Positions 25,530-35,062 of a stretch of DNA of 64,000 bases are shown piece after piece. Under the pieces are notes generated by a model. That model ran no database searches and was not told where the DNA came from. It saw nothing but the letters and a program-made list of their open reading frames with translations. The stretch is from Flavobacteriales bacterium. GTDB taxonomy: Bacteria; Bacteroidota; Bacteroidia; Flavobacteriales_D; Sanyastnellaceae. The number at the start of each line of letters is the position of its first letter. The stretch's first letter is position 1. The translations under genes and the position numbers were made by a program. The stretch lies in assembly GCA_030729695.1 (NCBI GenBank), contig JANQWV010000044.1:1-64000 (forward strand), in the 5' to 3' direction.

Positions 25530-28271
25530 TTAGGCTTTAGAAACCTTATCAAACAATGTGGTTATCATCTTATTCATTCGCATCTCATGCAAACGCGGCG
25601 AACCGGTAGCAGGAGAAGCGGACGCTGGCAAACTTACAACGTCTAAGTTTAAGTCACGCAATGCACGCATTATGTAACTCCAAGCTCCCATGTTTTCTGG
25701 TTCTTCCTGACACCATACCAACTGTGCTTTCTTGCCATATTTACCCAGCAATTCACGAATTTGCTTTTCAGGAAGCGGATAAAGTTGCTCAATGCGCACC
25801 AACGAAATCTCATCGGTAAGTCCGCGCTTCTCTTTCTCTTCCAACAATTCGTAATATACTTTTCCAGTACACAAAGCAACCACTTTGGTTTGCTTGCGCG
25901 CTTTAATATTATCGTCGATTACCTCGCGGAATCCACCTTTCGCTAAGTCTTCAATCTTAGAAACTGCTTTCGGATAGCGCAATAATTTTTTCGGAGTGAA
26001 TACAACCAATGGCTTGCGGTACTCGGTCTTCACTTGTCTGCGAAGCAAATGGAACATGTTCGAAGGAACGGTGCAGTTCGCAACTTGAATGTTCAACTCA
26101 GCAGCTAATTGAAGGAAACGCTCCATGCGACCCGAGCTGTGCTCTGATCCTTGTCCTTCGAATCCATGTGGAAGAAGAATCGTGATTCCATTCATCGTGC
26201 GCCATTTGTCTTCAGCGGCTGCAATGAATTGGTCGAACATAATCTGTGCTCCGTTATTGAAGTCACCGAATTGCGCTTCCCAAATGGTTAATCCCTGCGG
26301 CGTTCCGAAGGCATAACCGTAATCGAATCCAAGAACGCCATACTCGCTCAACAAACTGTTGTAGATGGAAAGCTTCGCTTGTTTTGGACTGATTTCATTC
26401 AATGGAACAATGCGCTTTTCTTCATCCTCGTCTGTTTTCACAACAGCGTGTCTGTGCGAGAATGTTCCGCGCTCGACGTCTTGTCCTGAAATACGAATAG
26501 GATGTCCTTCTTCCAACAAAGTGGCGTATGCCAACAATTCTCCAAGCGCCCAGTCCAATGCGTTATTGTCTAACATGGTTCTGCGGTCTTCGAAAACTTT
26601 CTCAATCTTGCGGAAGAATTTTTCTCCTTGTGGAAGGGTTGAAATCTTCATTCCCAATTCCAATAATTTCTTTTTGGATACTGCCGTTTCAATGCTCTGC
26701 TCGAAATCTTTTTCTGAAGCAACGCGAATGTCTTTCCACGTTTCTTCCAAGAAGTGCTTCACATACGCTTGCTTCACAACGCGCGACTTCTCGTGTTGCT
26801 CATCTAAATGGGCTTCGAAGTTTGTCTTCGCGGCGTTAACTTCTTCTTGTGTAAGGACGCCTTCGCCCATTAATTTGTTCGCGTATAAATCGCGAAGGCT
26901 CAGGTGTGAGGCAATGGCTTTGTATAAACTTGGTTGGGTGAACTTCGGCTCGTCGCCTTCGTTGTGTCCGTATTTGCGGTAACCCAAAAGGTCTACAAAT
27001 ACATCCATGTTGAATGCCATGCGGTAATCGAAGGCAATCTTCATGGTTTGAATAACGGCTTCAACATCGTCTGCGTTCACGTGGAAGACAGGGCACAACG
27101 TTGTTTTCGCAACGTCGGTGCAATAAGTTGAAGATCTTCCGTCTAAATAATTCGTGGTGAAACCTACCTGGTTGTTCGTTACAATGTGAACGGTACCACC
27201 TGCGCGGTATCCATCTAATTGTGCCATTTGCACAACCTCGTAAACAATACCTTGTCCGGCTATTGCCGCGTCTCCGTGGATCAACACAGGGACAATTTTA
27301 TTTTCTGACTTTAAGTAGTGATCAATCTTCGCACGTGTCAAACCTTCCACCACCGGATTCACCGCTTCCAAGTGAGAAGGGTTAGGGCAGAGGGTCAAGT
27401 GAACGTTGTTCCCGTTCGGAGTAACGCGGTCTATCGAATAACCAAAGTGATACTTCACGTCACCGTCGAACAATCCTTCGTCGTCGAATGCCACACCATC
27501 GAACTCGGCAAAAATTTCTTCTTGCGGTTTGCCCATGATGTTGGTTAAGACGTTCAAACGACCACGGTGAGCCATTCCAATTACAAATTCAGAAACGCCT
27601 TTATCGGCGCCGTCTCTAACCATATAGTCCATGGCCGGAACCACAGCTTCACATCCTTCAACACTGAAACGTTTTTGTCCAACAAACTTGCGCTGAATGT
27701 ATTGTTCGAAGGTGGTTGCCTTGTTCACCATGTCGAAGATTTGTTTCTTTTCTTCAGAGGTGAACGGAGTCTTCTTCACTGCTTCCAGGCGAGAGCGCAA
27801 CCATTGAATTTTTTCAGGGTCGCGAATGTACATGTACTCTGCGCCAATGCTTTCGCAGTAGCAAGATTGTAAATGCACAATGATGTCTTTCAATTTCACA
27901 TCGCCCAATCCCACTTCAACACCGGCATGAAATACAGATTCTAGATCTGCTTTCGTAAGTCCGAAGTTTTCTATGCTCAAGTCCGGAGAATACTTTCTAC
28001 GCTCGCGAACCGGATTGGTATGGGTGAATAAATGCCCGCGTTGGCGGTATGCATTGATGAGGTTAATTACTTTGAATTCCTTGTGCATGCCGTCGTCTCC
28101 GATAGATGCAGTGTCTCTTGAGAGAACAGGAAAAGAGGAGTGTTGAAATTCGAATCCTTCGAAAAAACGTCTCCAAGAAATATCTAGAGAAGAGGGATCT
28201 TGCTGATATTGGTTATACAGCGCTTCAATCGTGTTCACATCGGCATTGCCGAGATAAGAATTATCGTCCAT
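25530..28271 (-). CDS. sucA: 2-oxoglutarate dehydrogenase E1
   Basis: 913 aa from ATG 28271 ([20 protein letters not shown]). The N-terminal segment has the [17 protein letters not shown] motif of E1o. The thiamine-diphosphate core has [27 protein letters not shown] and [16 protein letters not shown]. The transketolase-like C-terminal part has [20 protein letters not shown]. It decarboxylates 2-oxoglutarate and reductively succinylates lipoyl-E2. An upstream ATG at 28298 overlaps the -7 element and is unlikely to be used. It forms an operon with sucB. Confidence 0.96.
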   Translation of the reverse strand: MDDNSYLGNADVNTIEALYNQYQQDPSSLDISWRRFFEGFEFQHSSFPVLSRDTASIGDDGMHKEFKVINLINAYRQRGHLFTHTNPVRERRKYSPDLSIENFGLTKADLESVFHAGVEVGLGDVKLKDIIVHLQSCYCESIGAEYMYIRDPEKIQWLRSRLEAVKKTPFTSEEKKQIFDMVNKATTFEQYIQRKFVGQKRFSVEGCEAVVPAMDYMVRDGADKGVSEFVIGMAHRGRLNVLTNIMGKPQEEIFAEFDGVAFDDEGLFDGDVKYHFGYSIDRVTPNGNNVHLTLCPNPSHLEAVNPVVEGLTRAKIDHYLKSENKIVPVLIHGDAAIAGQGIVYEVVQMAQLDGYRAGGTVHIVTNNQVGFTTNYLDGRSSTYCTDVAKTTLCPVFHVNADDVEAVIQTMKIAFDYRMAFNMDVFVDLLGYRKYGHNEGDEPKFTQPSLYKAIASHLSLRDLYANKLMGEGVLTQEEVNAAKTNFEAHLDEQHEKSRVVKQAYVKHFLEETWKDIRVASEKDFEQSIETAVSKKKLLELGMKISTLPQGEKFFRKIEKVFEDRRTMLDNNALDWALGELLAYATLLEEGHPIRISGQDVERGTFSHRHAVVKTDEDEEKRIVPLNEISPKQAKLSIYNSLLSEYGVLGFDYGYAFGTPQGLTIWEAQFGDFNNGAQIMFDQFIAAAEDKWRTMNGITILLPHGFEGQGSEHSSGRMERFLQLAAELNIQVANCTVPSNMFHLLRRQVKTEYRKPLVVFTPKKLLRYPKAVSKIEDLAKGGFREVIDDNIKARKQTKVVALCTGKVYYELLEEKEKRGLTDEISLVRIEQLYPLPEKQIRELLGKYGKKAQLVWCQEEPENMGAWSYIMRALRDLNLDVVSLPASASPATGSPRLHEMRMNKMITTLFDKVSKA

Positions 28272-28295
28272 CGCTTTCGTTTGAAAATACGGCTT

Positions 28296-28303
28296 CAAAG
28301 ATA
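28296..28303 (-). promoter_or_regulatory. -7 element TATCTTTG for sucAB
   Basis: A perfect TAnnTTTG, 24 nt before ATG 28271. It decides the sucA start, because ATG 28298 would lie within it. Confidence 0.55.
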
Positions 28304-28329
28304 GGTATTTCTTCCAAAAACGACCTTTC

Positions 28330-28356
28330 TATTTCAGTAAGATATGAACTGAAATA
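28330..28356 (-). terminator. Hairpin after purC, possible terminator
   Basis: TATTTCAGT/ACTGAAATA (9 bp, 9-nt loop), 2 nt after the purC stop. No T-run follows directly on the minus strand, so termination is uncertain. It separates purC from the sucA promoter. Confidence 0.4.
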
Positions 28357-28358
28357 AA

Positions 28359-29309
28359 TCAGGATTGAAGGGTACGCAAAGCCTTGATAATATTGCCTTC
28401 TACGCGGTTCTCGACGTTCGAATAATCTTGCTTTATGAACGATTCGCCGGTAACCCTTTCGAAAAGTTCAATATAGCGGTTGCTGATTTCTTCCAACCAA
28501 GAATCTGACATGGCAGGTACTTCTTGACCTTCCTTGCCCATGAAGCCTTCGCTGATTAACCATTCGCGAACGAATTCTTTCGAAAGCTGGCGTTGCTTTT
28601 CGCCAGCAGCCTGACGCTCGGCATAACCTTCAGCATAAAAATAACGAGAAGAGTCGGGGGTGTGAATCTCGTCCATAAGAACCACTTCACCGTCGTGCTT
28701 TCCGAATTCATACTTCGTGTCAACGAGGATTAACCCGCGTTTCAAAGCCAATTCAGTTCCGCGCTCATAGAGTGCGTGGGTATATTTTTTAAGAATAGCG
28801 TAGTCTTCGGCAGACACGATTCCTTGCGCTATGATCTCTTCGCGACTGATGTCTTCGTCGTGACCTTCAGAAGCTTTTGTAGTAGGAGTAATGATGGGTG
28901 AAGGAAGCTTGTCGTGTTCTTTCAATCCTTCCGGAAGAGAAACACCACACAATGTACGAAGCCCGCTGCTGTAGGTTCTCCAAGCATGTCCAGTTAAATA
29001 TCCACGAATAACCATCTCCACCGCGAAAGGTTCGCAGCGTTTTCCAATGGTGACGTTTGGATCGGGAGAAGCCATTTTCCAGTTTGGAACGACGTCAGCC
29101 GTTTCATTCAACATGCGTTCTGCAATCTGATTCAAGACTTGTCCTTTGAAAGGAATAGCACGCGGTAAAACCACGTCGAATGCAGAGATTCTGTCTGAAG
29201 CTACCATTACCAAAAGATCAGCACCAATGCTGTATACATCGCGAACCTTGCCTTTGTAAAAGTTGGTTTGATTCGGGAAAGTGAATTGAGTTCCTGCGAG
29301 TGCTTCCAT
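28359..29309 (-). CDS. purC: Phosphoribosylaminoimidazole-succinocarboxamide synthase
   Basis: 316 aa, of the longer SAICAR synthase type. Text includes [20 protein letters not shown], the signature [19 protein letters not shown], the aspartate-site region [20 protein letters not shown], and [14 protein letters not shown]. It joins CAIR and aspartate with ATP in purine synthesis. Its ATG shares one base with the ffh stop (TAATG), so ffh and purC are translationally coupled although unrelated in function. Confidence 0.96.
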   Translation of the reverse strand: MEALAGTQFTFPNQTNFYKGKVRDVYSIGADLLVMVASDRISAFDVVLPRAIPFKGQVLNQIAERMLNETADVVPNWKMASPDPNVTIGKRCEPFAVEMVIRGYLTGHAWRTYSSGLRTLCGVSLPEGLKEHDKLPSPIITPTTKASEGHDEDISREEIIAQGIVSAEDYAILKKYTHALYERGTELALKRGLILVDTKYEFGKHDGEVVLMDEIHTPDSSRYFYAEGYAERQAAGEKQRQLSKEFVREWLISEGFMGKEGQEVPAMSDSWLEEISNRYIELFERVTGESFIKQDYSNVENRVEGNIIKALRTLQS

Positions 29310-30649
29310 TATCCTTTCATTCCTTTCATTTGATTCGCTTGCTTCATCATGGCAGCCATTTGGCTCTTGTTGGTGAACATCTTCATCATTTGACGTGTCT
29401 GATCGAACTGCTTCATGAGCTTATTCACTTCTTCAAGCGGACGTCCGCATCCTTTGGCAATACGTGCTTTGCGTGAAGGGTTGATCATGCTTGGATTCGA
29501 GCGTTCAGCCGGAGTCATACTGTGAATAATGGCTTCAACATACTTGAATGCATCGTCGTTCACATCAACGTTTTTCAACTGACCCATTCCAGGAAGCATA
29601 CCCATAAGGTCTTTCATGCTTCCCATTTTCTTAATCTGTCCTATTTGTTCAAGGAAGTCGTTGAAATCGAATTGGTCTTTCTTGATTCTCTTTTCAAGAC
29701 GCTTCGCTTGCTCTTCGTCGAATTGCTCTTGTGCTCTTTCAACCAAAGAAACCACGTCACCCATTCCAAGAATACGGCTAGCCATACGCTCTGGATAGAA
29801 TACGTCGAGCGCATCCATCTTCTCTCCTGTACCGACAAACTTGATGGGTTTGTTTACTTCACTCTTAATACTTAACGCAGCACCACCGCGGGTGTCACCG
29901 TCTAATTTGGTTAGAACAACCCCGTCGAAATTCAATCGGTCATGGAAGGCTTTCGCTGTATTCACAGCGTCTTGTCCAGTCATGGCATCTACCACGAACA
30001 ACGTCTCTGTCGGTTGAAGGGCTTCCTTCACCGCAGCAATTTCGGTCATCATCTGCTCGTCTACAGCCAAGCGGCCGGCGGTATCGACAATGACAACGTT
30101 GTATCCGTTTTGCTTCGCGAAGGCTAATGCGTTTTTCGCGATTGAAACGGCATCTTTGTTTTCTGGTTCGCTATAGACCTTAACGCCAATGCTATCTCCG
30201 ACAACATGCAATTGGTTAATAGCAGCCGGACGATAAATATCACAAGCCACCAAAAGTGGATTCTTTCCTTTCTTCGTTTTTAAATGATTCGCAAGTTTTC
30301 CAGAGAAAGTTGTTTTACCCGAACCTTGCAGACCGCTCATTAAGATAATACCCGGATTGCCTTGGAAATTCAATTCGCTGTGCTCACCGCCCATAAGTTC
30401 TTTCAACTCGTCTTGGGTAATCTTCACCAACAATTGACCTGGGCTAACAGCAGTCAATACTTTTTGTCCGAGCGCCTTTTCTTTCACGCGGTCGGCAAAC
30501 TCTTTCGCCGTCTTGTAACTAACGTCGGAATCTAAAAGTGCACGACGCACTTCCTTCAATGTTTCAGAAACGTTTACTTCTGTAATTTGGCCGTGTCCTT
30601 TTAAGACTTTCAGCGCTCTTTCTAACTTATCGGATAAATTTTCAAACAT
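29309..30649 (-). CDS. ffh: Signal recognition particle protein Ffh (SRP54)
   Basis: 446 aa from ATG 30649 ([20 protein letters not shown]). It has an N domain of four helices, then the G domain with [23 protein letters not shown], and [15 protein letters not shown]. The C-terminal M domain is rich in methionine ([20 protein letters not shown]). It binds signal sequences on ribosomes and docks with FtsY. The frame is open to 30673, but that overlaps the -7 element at 30671-30678, so 30649 is the better start. I saw no 4.5S RNA gene in this window. Confidence 0.97.
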   Translation of the reverse strand: MFENLSDKLERALKVLKGHGQITEVNVSETLKEVRRALLDSDVSYKTAKEFADRVKEKALGQKVLTAVSPGQLLVKITQDELKELMGGEHSELNFQGNPGIILMSGLQGSGKTTFSGKLANHLKTKKGKNPLLVACDIYRPAAINQLHVVGDSIGVKVYSEPENKDAVSIAKNALAFAKQNGYNVVIVDTAGRLAVDEQMMTEIAAVKEALQPTETLFVVDAMTGQDAVNTAKAFHDRLNFDGVVLTKLDGDTRGGAALSIKSEVNKPIKFVGTGEKMDALDVFYPERMASRILGMGDVVSLVERAQEQFDEEQAKRLEKRIKKDQFDFNDFLEQIGQIKKMGSMKDLMGMLPGMGQLKNVDVNDDAFKYVEAIIHSMTPAERSNPSMINPSRKARIAKGCGRPLEEVNKLMKQFDQTRQMMKMFTNKSQMAAMMKQANQMKGMKG

Positions 30650-30670
30650 GGTATTCTGCGAATGAGAGTG

Positions 30671-30678
30671 CAAAGTTA
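30671..30678 (-). promoter_or_regulatory. -7 element TAACTTTG for ffh-purC
   Basis: A perfect TAnnTTTG, 21 nt before ATG 30649, in the short divergent gap shared with the 30723 gene. Confidence 0.5.
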
Positions 30679-30699
30679 ATCTTAAAGTTCGGACGCACT

Positions 30700-30707
30700 T
30701 ATATTTG
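30700..30707 (+). promoter_or_regulatory. -7 element TATATTTG for the 30723 gene
   Basis: A perfect TAnnTTTG, 15 nt before ATG 30723. It rules out the TTG at 30705 as a start. Confidence 0.5.
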
Positions 30708-30722
30708 TGGAAATATGTTGAA

Positions 30723-31742
30723 ATGAAAAGGTGGATTTTTCTTTTGTTAGCCGTTGTTCAGGTTGTTGTGTTGAATGCGCAGGTTCGTTACAGAGTAACT
30801 ACGGTGGAGCAGAGAATTCAAACCACGGATTATTGGGTTTCTGTTCAGAAGATGAATACGTTCATTACTTCCAACAACATTATGGTTTCTCGTCAGAACG
30901 AATCTCCACTGAGATATACCGTGAATTTCAGCATCGAGCCTAAATTGTATGCAGCATACAAAGAGGTTGTGAAGGACATGGGATTGTTCACAGAGAATAA
31001 CTTGAACACAACAGACAACACCGCTCGTGTTGAGGAGTTGAAGGGAAACATTAAGTACTTCCAAGATCAGATTGAACTTCAAAATTCATTGATGGAAAAG
31101 ATGGACGCGCAAACCGATCAGTATAAAAACATGTGGAGAGAATTGAAGAATTGGGAGACGAGCATTCGCACTGCGCAAACCGATTTGAATAATTTGACGA
31201 ACACTGAATATTATTACGTGGTTGATTTAGAAATTGAAGACGAGACGTACACGCCTCAGACAAGTTCAGTTCAATGGATAAACATGCCAGGAGTTGAATA
31301 TTCATATTTTCAAATTGAAGAACCACACGATACCTTGAGCAGTCCGTATTATCAAGGTGTGTTCTTGAAATATGTATTCACCAAAGGAAAGTCCTTCGCG
31401 ACGTTAGGAGCATACAAGACCACCAATAAATTGGATCCAGACACGATGCACTATTCAGAGATGTTCATTTTCGGCTTTGGACAAGATTTTTACTCAAGAC
31501 ATTTGGGAAGAGGCTCAAAGAAATTCTTCAACCTTTACAGCGGATATACCTTGGGCGGAATGTTGTCTTCGAATGACAAGCGAAAGGAGACATTCGGATA
31601 TTTAGCTCCAGCAGTTGGACTGGAAATTTTCAAGAATAAATACGTTTTAATTGATTCGAAGGTGAACTACATGATTCCTTTCAAGAACACCCGCAACATG
31701 CGTGGACTTGCATTCAACGTGTCGTTTAATTTTGTATTTTAA
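30723..31742 (+). CDS. Uncharacterised envelope protein: DUF4349-like coiled-coil region plus beta-barrel-like C-terminus
   Basis: 339 aa. The signal peptide is MKRWIFLLLAVVQVVVLNAQ. Residues about 25-170 consist of a small beta/alpha part, a coiled coil (RVEELKGNIKYFQDQIELQN ... WRELKNWETSIRTAQTDLNN) and then a strand (EYYYVVDLEIEDE). This order resembles DUF4349 proteins, but I cannot confirm it. The C-terminal half has alternating strands with aromatic girdles and ends in FNVSFNFVF, as outer membrane barrels do. No catalytic motif is seen. It is a single gene with its own promoter and terminator, divergent from ffh. Confidence 0.7.
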   Translation: MKRWIFLLLAVVQVVVLNAQVRYRVTTVEQRIQTTDYWVSVQKMNTFITSNNIMVSRQNESPLRYTVNFSIEPKLYAAYKEVVKDMGLFTENNLNTTDNTARVEELKGNIKYFQDQIELQNSLMEKMDAQTDQYKNMWRELKNWETSIRTAQTDLNNLTNTEYYYVVDLEIEDETYTPQTSSVQWINMPGVEYSYFQIEEPHDTLSSPYYQGVFLKYVFTKGKSFATLGAYKTTNKLDPDTMHYSEMFIFGFGQDFYSRHLGRGSKKFFNLYSGYTLGGMLSSNDKRKETFGYLAPAVGLEIFKNKYVLIDSKVNYMIPFKNTRNMRGLAFNVSFNFVF

Positions 31743-31753
31743 ATGATCCCGTC

Positions 31754-31775
31754 GGGGCGAAAAATTTTTCGCCCC
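31754..31775 (+). terminator. Bidirectional hairpin terminator
   Basis: A perfect inverted repeat GGGGCGAAAAA/TTTTTCGCCCC with A/T at the centre, 11 nt after the stop of the plus-strand gene. It touches the stop of the convergent gene at 31775. There is no long T-run outside the stem. Confidence 0.6.
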
Positions 31776-34486
31776 TATCTGAACAATACAATATGTCCCG
31801 AAAATGTGTGCGGCAATTCAATCAAATCCTTCATGGTGACTTGGTAATTGTAGACACCGTTCGCCGCGAAATATTCACCGTCTAGTACATTGCCAGTCCA
31901 GGCTTCATTCGGATTGTTGGTTTGGAAAATGATCTGTCCCCAGCGGTCGTAGATTTTTAAATTGTAACTTGTTGTGCCTGTAGATTCAGGAATCCAATCA
32001 TCGTTGATTCCATCGCCGTTCGGAGAGAAGCAATTCGGAGCGTAGAATAGAAATCCGCTTACGATAACTTCTCCGGTTACTTGATCAATGCATCCGTATT
32101 CATTCGTTACCGTTTGCGTAATGGTTTGAATTCCGGCTTCTGACCAGTCGTAAGGGAAATTACAATCGCTGCTGGAACCACCGTCTGACATGGAATAGAT
32201 GCAGTCTATTCCTCCAGTTGACAAATCTGTAACGGTAGTATTCGGACTTAAGATGTCTACGGTTTGCGGGACGATGGAGAATCCGGCATTGGGCAGCGGA
32301 TAAACAACTATCGCATCGTTCAAACTTTGATAAAGCGTGTCAATGCAGCCCGTCACGGTGTAAACCATGAGCGATACATCGTAGGTCCCCGGGGTGTTGT
32401 AGATGTGTAAGTTTTCGGGTTGAAAACTACTGGTTCCATCTCCGAAATTCCATTCGTAAAACAATTGGGTGTTGCCTTGCGCAACGGCGTTGAAGGTCCC
32501 GAAGACAGGAGGACAACCCGCTGCAGGAAAGATGGAAGGGTCGAGCGTGGGGTCTATCGGAACCCAAAGGTCATCGATGTAGGATTCCGTGCATCCGTTA
32601 TCGGTTATGGTTAGTGTTACTGTATATGTTCCTTCTTGGTTGTACTGAATGTTCTGAGGATTCGCGTTGGTTGAATTGGGGATTTCCGGGCTTCCGAAAT
32701 CCCACAAGTAAGTTGCGAAATTGGTGTTCGCACCGACGGCTTGAAAATCAAAGCTGTTGGTGGAAAGGCACTGTGTATTTTGCGCAGGAAACGAAGGGAT
32801 TAAATTGCCTTGAATCTCTATTGTATTCGTTGTGGTGTCGGGACAATTAAATTCAGAATAAGCGACGAGTTGAATGGTATAACTTCCTGTATCGGGAAAA
32901 GAAAATTGTGGTTCGAAGTCGTCTGAATAATCGCCGTTGAAGACCGTGTTGAATTCCCACCAGAAATCTGTAGCATTCAATGAAGAGTTTTCGAAGACGT
33001 AGGTGAGTCCATCGCAAAAGGTTGTTTGATTCGGAATAACAGCAACAGGATCGGGCGGATTCACAATGGTAATTGTGGTGTCCTGCGAACAACCGTTACT
33101 AGCTGTTGCAGTAAGCGTTATGGAATGAACGGCTTCATTCGGATCGAAAATAATTCCTTGCGGATGAACCACGTCGGAGCTAGAGGGGATAGAGTTCGAA
33201 CCGAAATTCCAAAGGAGCGTTCCATTATTTGCAACAAATGTCGCTGACCCTAGGAAATTATAAGTGTCGAATTGATTCACACAGGCGTATTCTTCAATCG
33301 TAATAATCGGGTCTATTTCAGGAAAAACGGTGTACTCAACAGTAGCTGTGTCCGAGCAAGACCAACCAGGATTTGCAACGAGTGTTATGCTATAAGTCCC
33401 AGCACTTGGATAGGTAAATGTTGGATTTTCTTCTGTACTTACATCGGTGTCTTCAAAGGGAACTCCGAAGTCCCAGGCCCAGAATGATGAGTTTACACTT
33501 TGATTTATCAGATTAATTTCAAGCCCGTTGCAAAATGACGTCTGCGCGGGAATACTGGCAATAATATACTGGTCGCACAATGTAACGTTAAATTGAAATG
33601 TTCTGCGCGTAGTTGAAATGTAAACGCCATTTCTGTATTCTTCAGCGCATACAGTGATGGTGTATTGTCCAACTTGCGTGGCTGTTCCGCTGATTAATCC
33701 GGTAGTTGGATTAATGCCCATTGCAGGACTGCTCGTTATCGGATAAGAAGGAGAGAACCCGGGACCGTATGTCAAATTTGGATACGGAGGATCTTCCGGC
33801 GGAGTAGGCATTGGATTGAACTGGTCTGCGAACAAATAGGGCGCACAAAACGAATAAACGATTACATCACCATCGGGGTCCACAGCCGAGTGGTCGAAGG
33901 TGAATGAAGCGTCTTTGCACAAGGCCGGAGGCGGGAAGTTTGTAAAACGCGGACTTGAATTGTACCCGACAGGAAGTTCAGAGGTTCCAGGTACGTGCGC
34001 CACGTACGAAACACCTTGCGACTGCGGTGAAGTCAGGTTGTCAATACTAGGCTGAAAGCAGCAGCGCTGATGAACAATGTTATATCCACCAGGAGTAGGA
34101 GGAAGGTTCACGCTGCCAGTATAGATCGCCTGTTCAACACAAATGTTCGGAGGTAAAACGAAACAAGGATTGTTTAATGTCACGGGTATGTTCGAGACGT
34201 TTGTACTTATTAAGTTTATTGAAAGATCGGTAAAGAGATTGTTGTTGCTCGTGAAAATTCCAATAGAAACGGCGTCGTCGAAGTCAGTTCCGTTTACATT
34301 ACCAGGTCCGCAATCTCGGAAGATCTTAAGCGTGACAGTGTAGTTATTTCCTGAGGTGTGGGTGTAATAAATTTCACCGCCAATTAAATGAGAAGCATGC
34401 GATGAAAAAGAAAGTGCAATCAACGCAAACAAAAGCAAAGACCGCAAGGGTTTGCTCATGGGAGAGTGTGTGAATTCTTGTTTCAT
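31775..34486 (-). CDS. Large secreted PKD-domain protein with T9SS type B C-terminal domain
   Basis: 903 aa. Signal peptide near residues 10-32 (SLLLFALIALSFSSHAS). The N-terminal domain has HLIGGEIYYTHTSG and FRDCGPGNVNGTDFDD, a module seen in Bacteroidota surface proteins. Then come several PKD-like repeats with the WDFG/WNFGDGTSS core (about residues 300-720), and finally a gliding-motility-associated C-terminal domain: APNCFSPNGDGINDDWIPES, YDRWGQIIFQ and NGVYNYQVTMKDL, ending GHIVLFR. It is probably exported by T9SS and held at the cell surface, where it may act in adhesion. ATG 34459 is the alternative start; a TATATTCG element 12 nt before 34486 favours the longer form. Confidence 0.85.
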   Translation of the reverse strand: MKQEFTHSPMSKPLRSLLLFALIALSFSSHASHLIGGEIYYTHTSGNNYTVTLKIFRDCGPGNVNGTDFDDAVSIGIFTSNNNLFTDLSINLISTNVSNIPVTLNNPCFVLPPNICVEQAIYTGSVNLPPTPGGYNIVHQRCCFQPSIDNLTSPQSQGVSYVAHVPGTSELPVGYNSSPRFTNFPPPALCKDASFTFDHSAVDPDGDVIVYSFCAPYLFADQFNPMPTPPEDPPYPNLTYGPGFSPSYPITSSPAMGINPTTGLISGTATQVGQYTITVCAEEYRNGVYISTTRRTFQFNVTLCDQYIIASIPAQTSFCNGLEINLINQSVNSSFWAWDFGVPFEDTDVSTEENPTFTYPSAGTYSITLVANPGWSCSDTATVEYTVFPEIDPIITIEEYACVNQFDTYNFLGSATFVANNGTLLWNFGSNSIPSSSDVVHPQGIIFDPNEAVHSITLTATASNGCSQDTTITIVNPPDPVAVIPNQTTFCDGLTYVFENSSLNATDFWWEFNTVFNGDYSDDFEPQFSFPDTGSYTIQLVAYSEFNCPDTTTNTIEIQGNLIPSFPAQNTQCLSTNSFDFQAVGANTNFATYLWDFGSPEIPNSTNANPQNIQYNQEGTYTVTLTITDNGCTESYIDDLWVPIDPTLDPSIFPAAGCPPVFGTFNAVAQGNTQLFYEWNFGDGTSSFQPENLHIYNTPGTYDVSLMVYTVTGCIDTLYQSLNDAIVVYPLPNAGFSIVPQTVDILSPNTTVTDLSTGGIDCIYSMSDGGSSSDCNFPYDWSEAGIQTITQTVTNEYGCIDQVTGEVIVSGFLFYAPNCFSPNGDGINDDWIPESTGTTSYNLKIYDRWGQIIFQTNNPNEAWTGNVLDGEYFAANGVYNYQVTMKDLIELPHTFSGHIVLFR

Positions 34487-34572
34487 TTAATGCGTGAACG
34501 AATATAAAACCCTTTTAACCATGAAAAGGTTGTCTTACTTGCTAAAAAGAATTAATAATCTCATTCCTGTCC

Positions 34573-34580
34573 TAAATTTG
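34573..34580 (+). promoter_or_regulatory. -7 element TAAATTTG close to moaC start
   Basis: A perfect TAnnTTTG ending only 5 nt before the moaC ATG (34586). If it is used, the transcript would be almost leaderless. Confidence 0.5.
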
Positions 34581-34585
34581 AATCG

Positions 34586-35062
34586 ATGGAAAACTTGTCA
34601 CATGTGAATGAAAAGGGAAATGCGGCCATGGTCGATGTTTCTGAAAAACGCGAGACGCTGCGCCAAGCCACAGCGGTTGCGGAAATTATTTTTCCGGAAA
34701 ATTTGAATCAATTGTTTCTTAACAATGAGTACCAATCGCCTAAAGGCCCTGTTTTTCAAACCGCTCGCATTGCGGGTATTCAAGGGGTGAAGCAGACCTC
34801 AAGTTTAATTCCTTTGTGTCATCCGCTTGCCATTACGGGCATTGATGTGCAAATTGAAAAGACAGAGAAAGGTGCACACATTCTTTGCACTGTGAAAACC
34901 TTCGGTAAGACAGGGGTTGAAATGGAAGCGCTCACGGGTGCATCTGTTGCGGCGCTGACGATATATGACATGTGCAAGGCTATGAGTTTCGATATGGAAA
35001 TAGGCGGCATTAAGCTTATGGAAAAGTCGGGAGGGAAATCGACATACAGCGCTTGGCAATGA
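34586..35062 (+). CDS. moaC: Cyclic pyranopterin monophosphate synthase
   Basis: 158 aa, the standard length. Family text includes GNAAMVDVSEKRETLRQATA, FQTARIAGIQGVKQTSSLIP and PLCHPLAITGIDVQI, with the active-site Lys/Asp region in YDMCKAMSFDMEIGGIKLME and KSGGKSTY at the end. It makes cPMP, the first pterin of molybdenum cofactor synthesis. It overlaps the mobA-like gene by 4 nt (ATGA). No moaA, moaE or moeA is visible in the window. Confidence 0.95.
   Translation: MENLSHVNEKGNAAMVDVSEKRETLRQATAVAEIIFPENLNQLFLNNEYQSPKGPVFQTARIAGIQGVKQTSSLIPLCHPLAITGIDVQIEKTEKGAHILCTVKTFGKTGVEMEALTGASVAALTIYDMCKAMSFDMEIGGIKLMEKSGGKSTYSAWQ

Noticed and set aside
26365-26982. 205-aa open frame antisense to sucA
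   Set aside because: It is entirely inside a conserved E1 gene, Ser/Cys-rich text typical of reverse readings.
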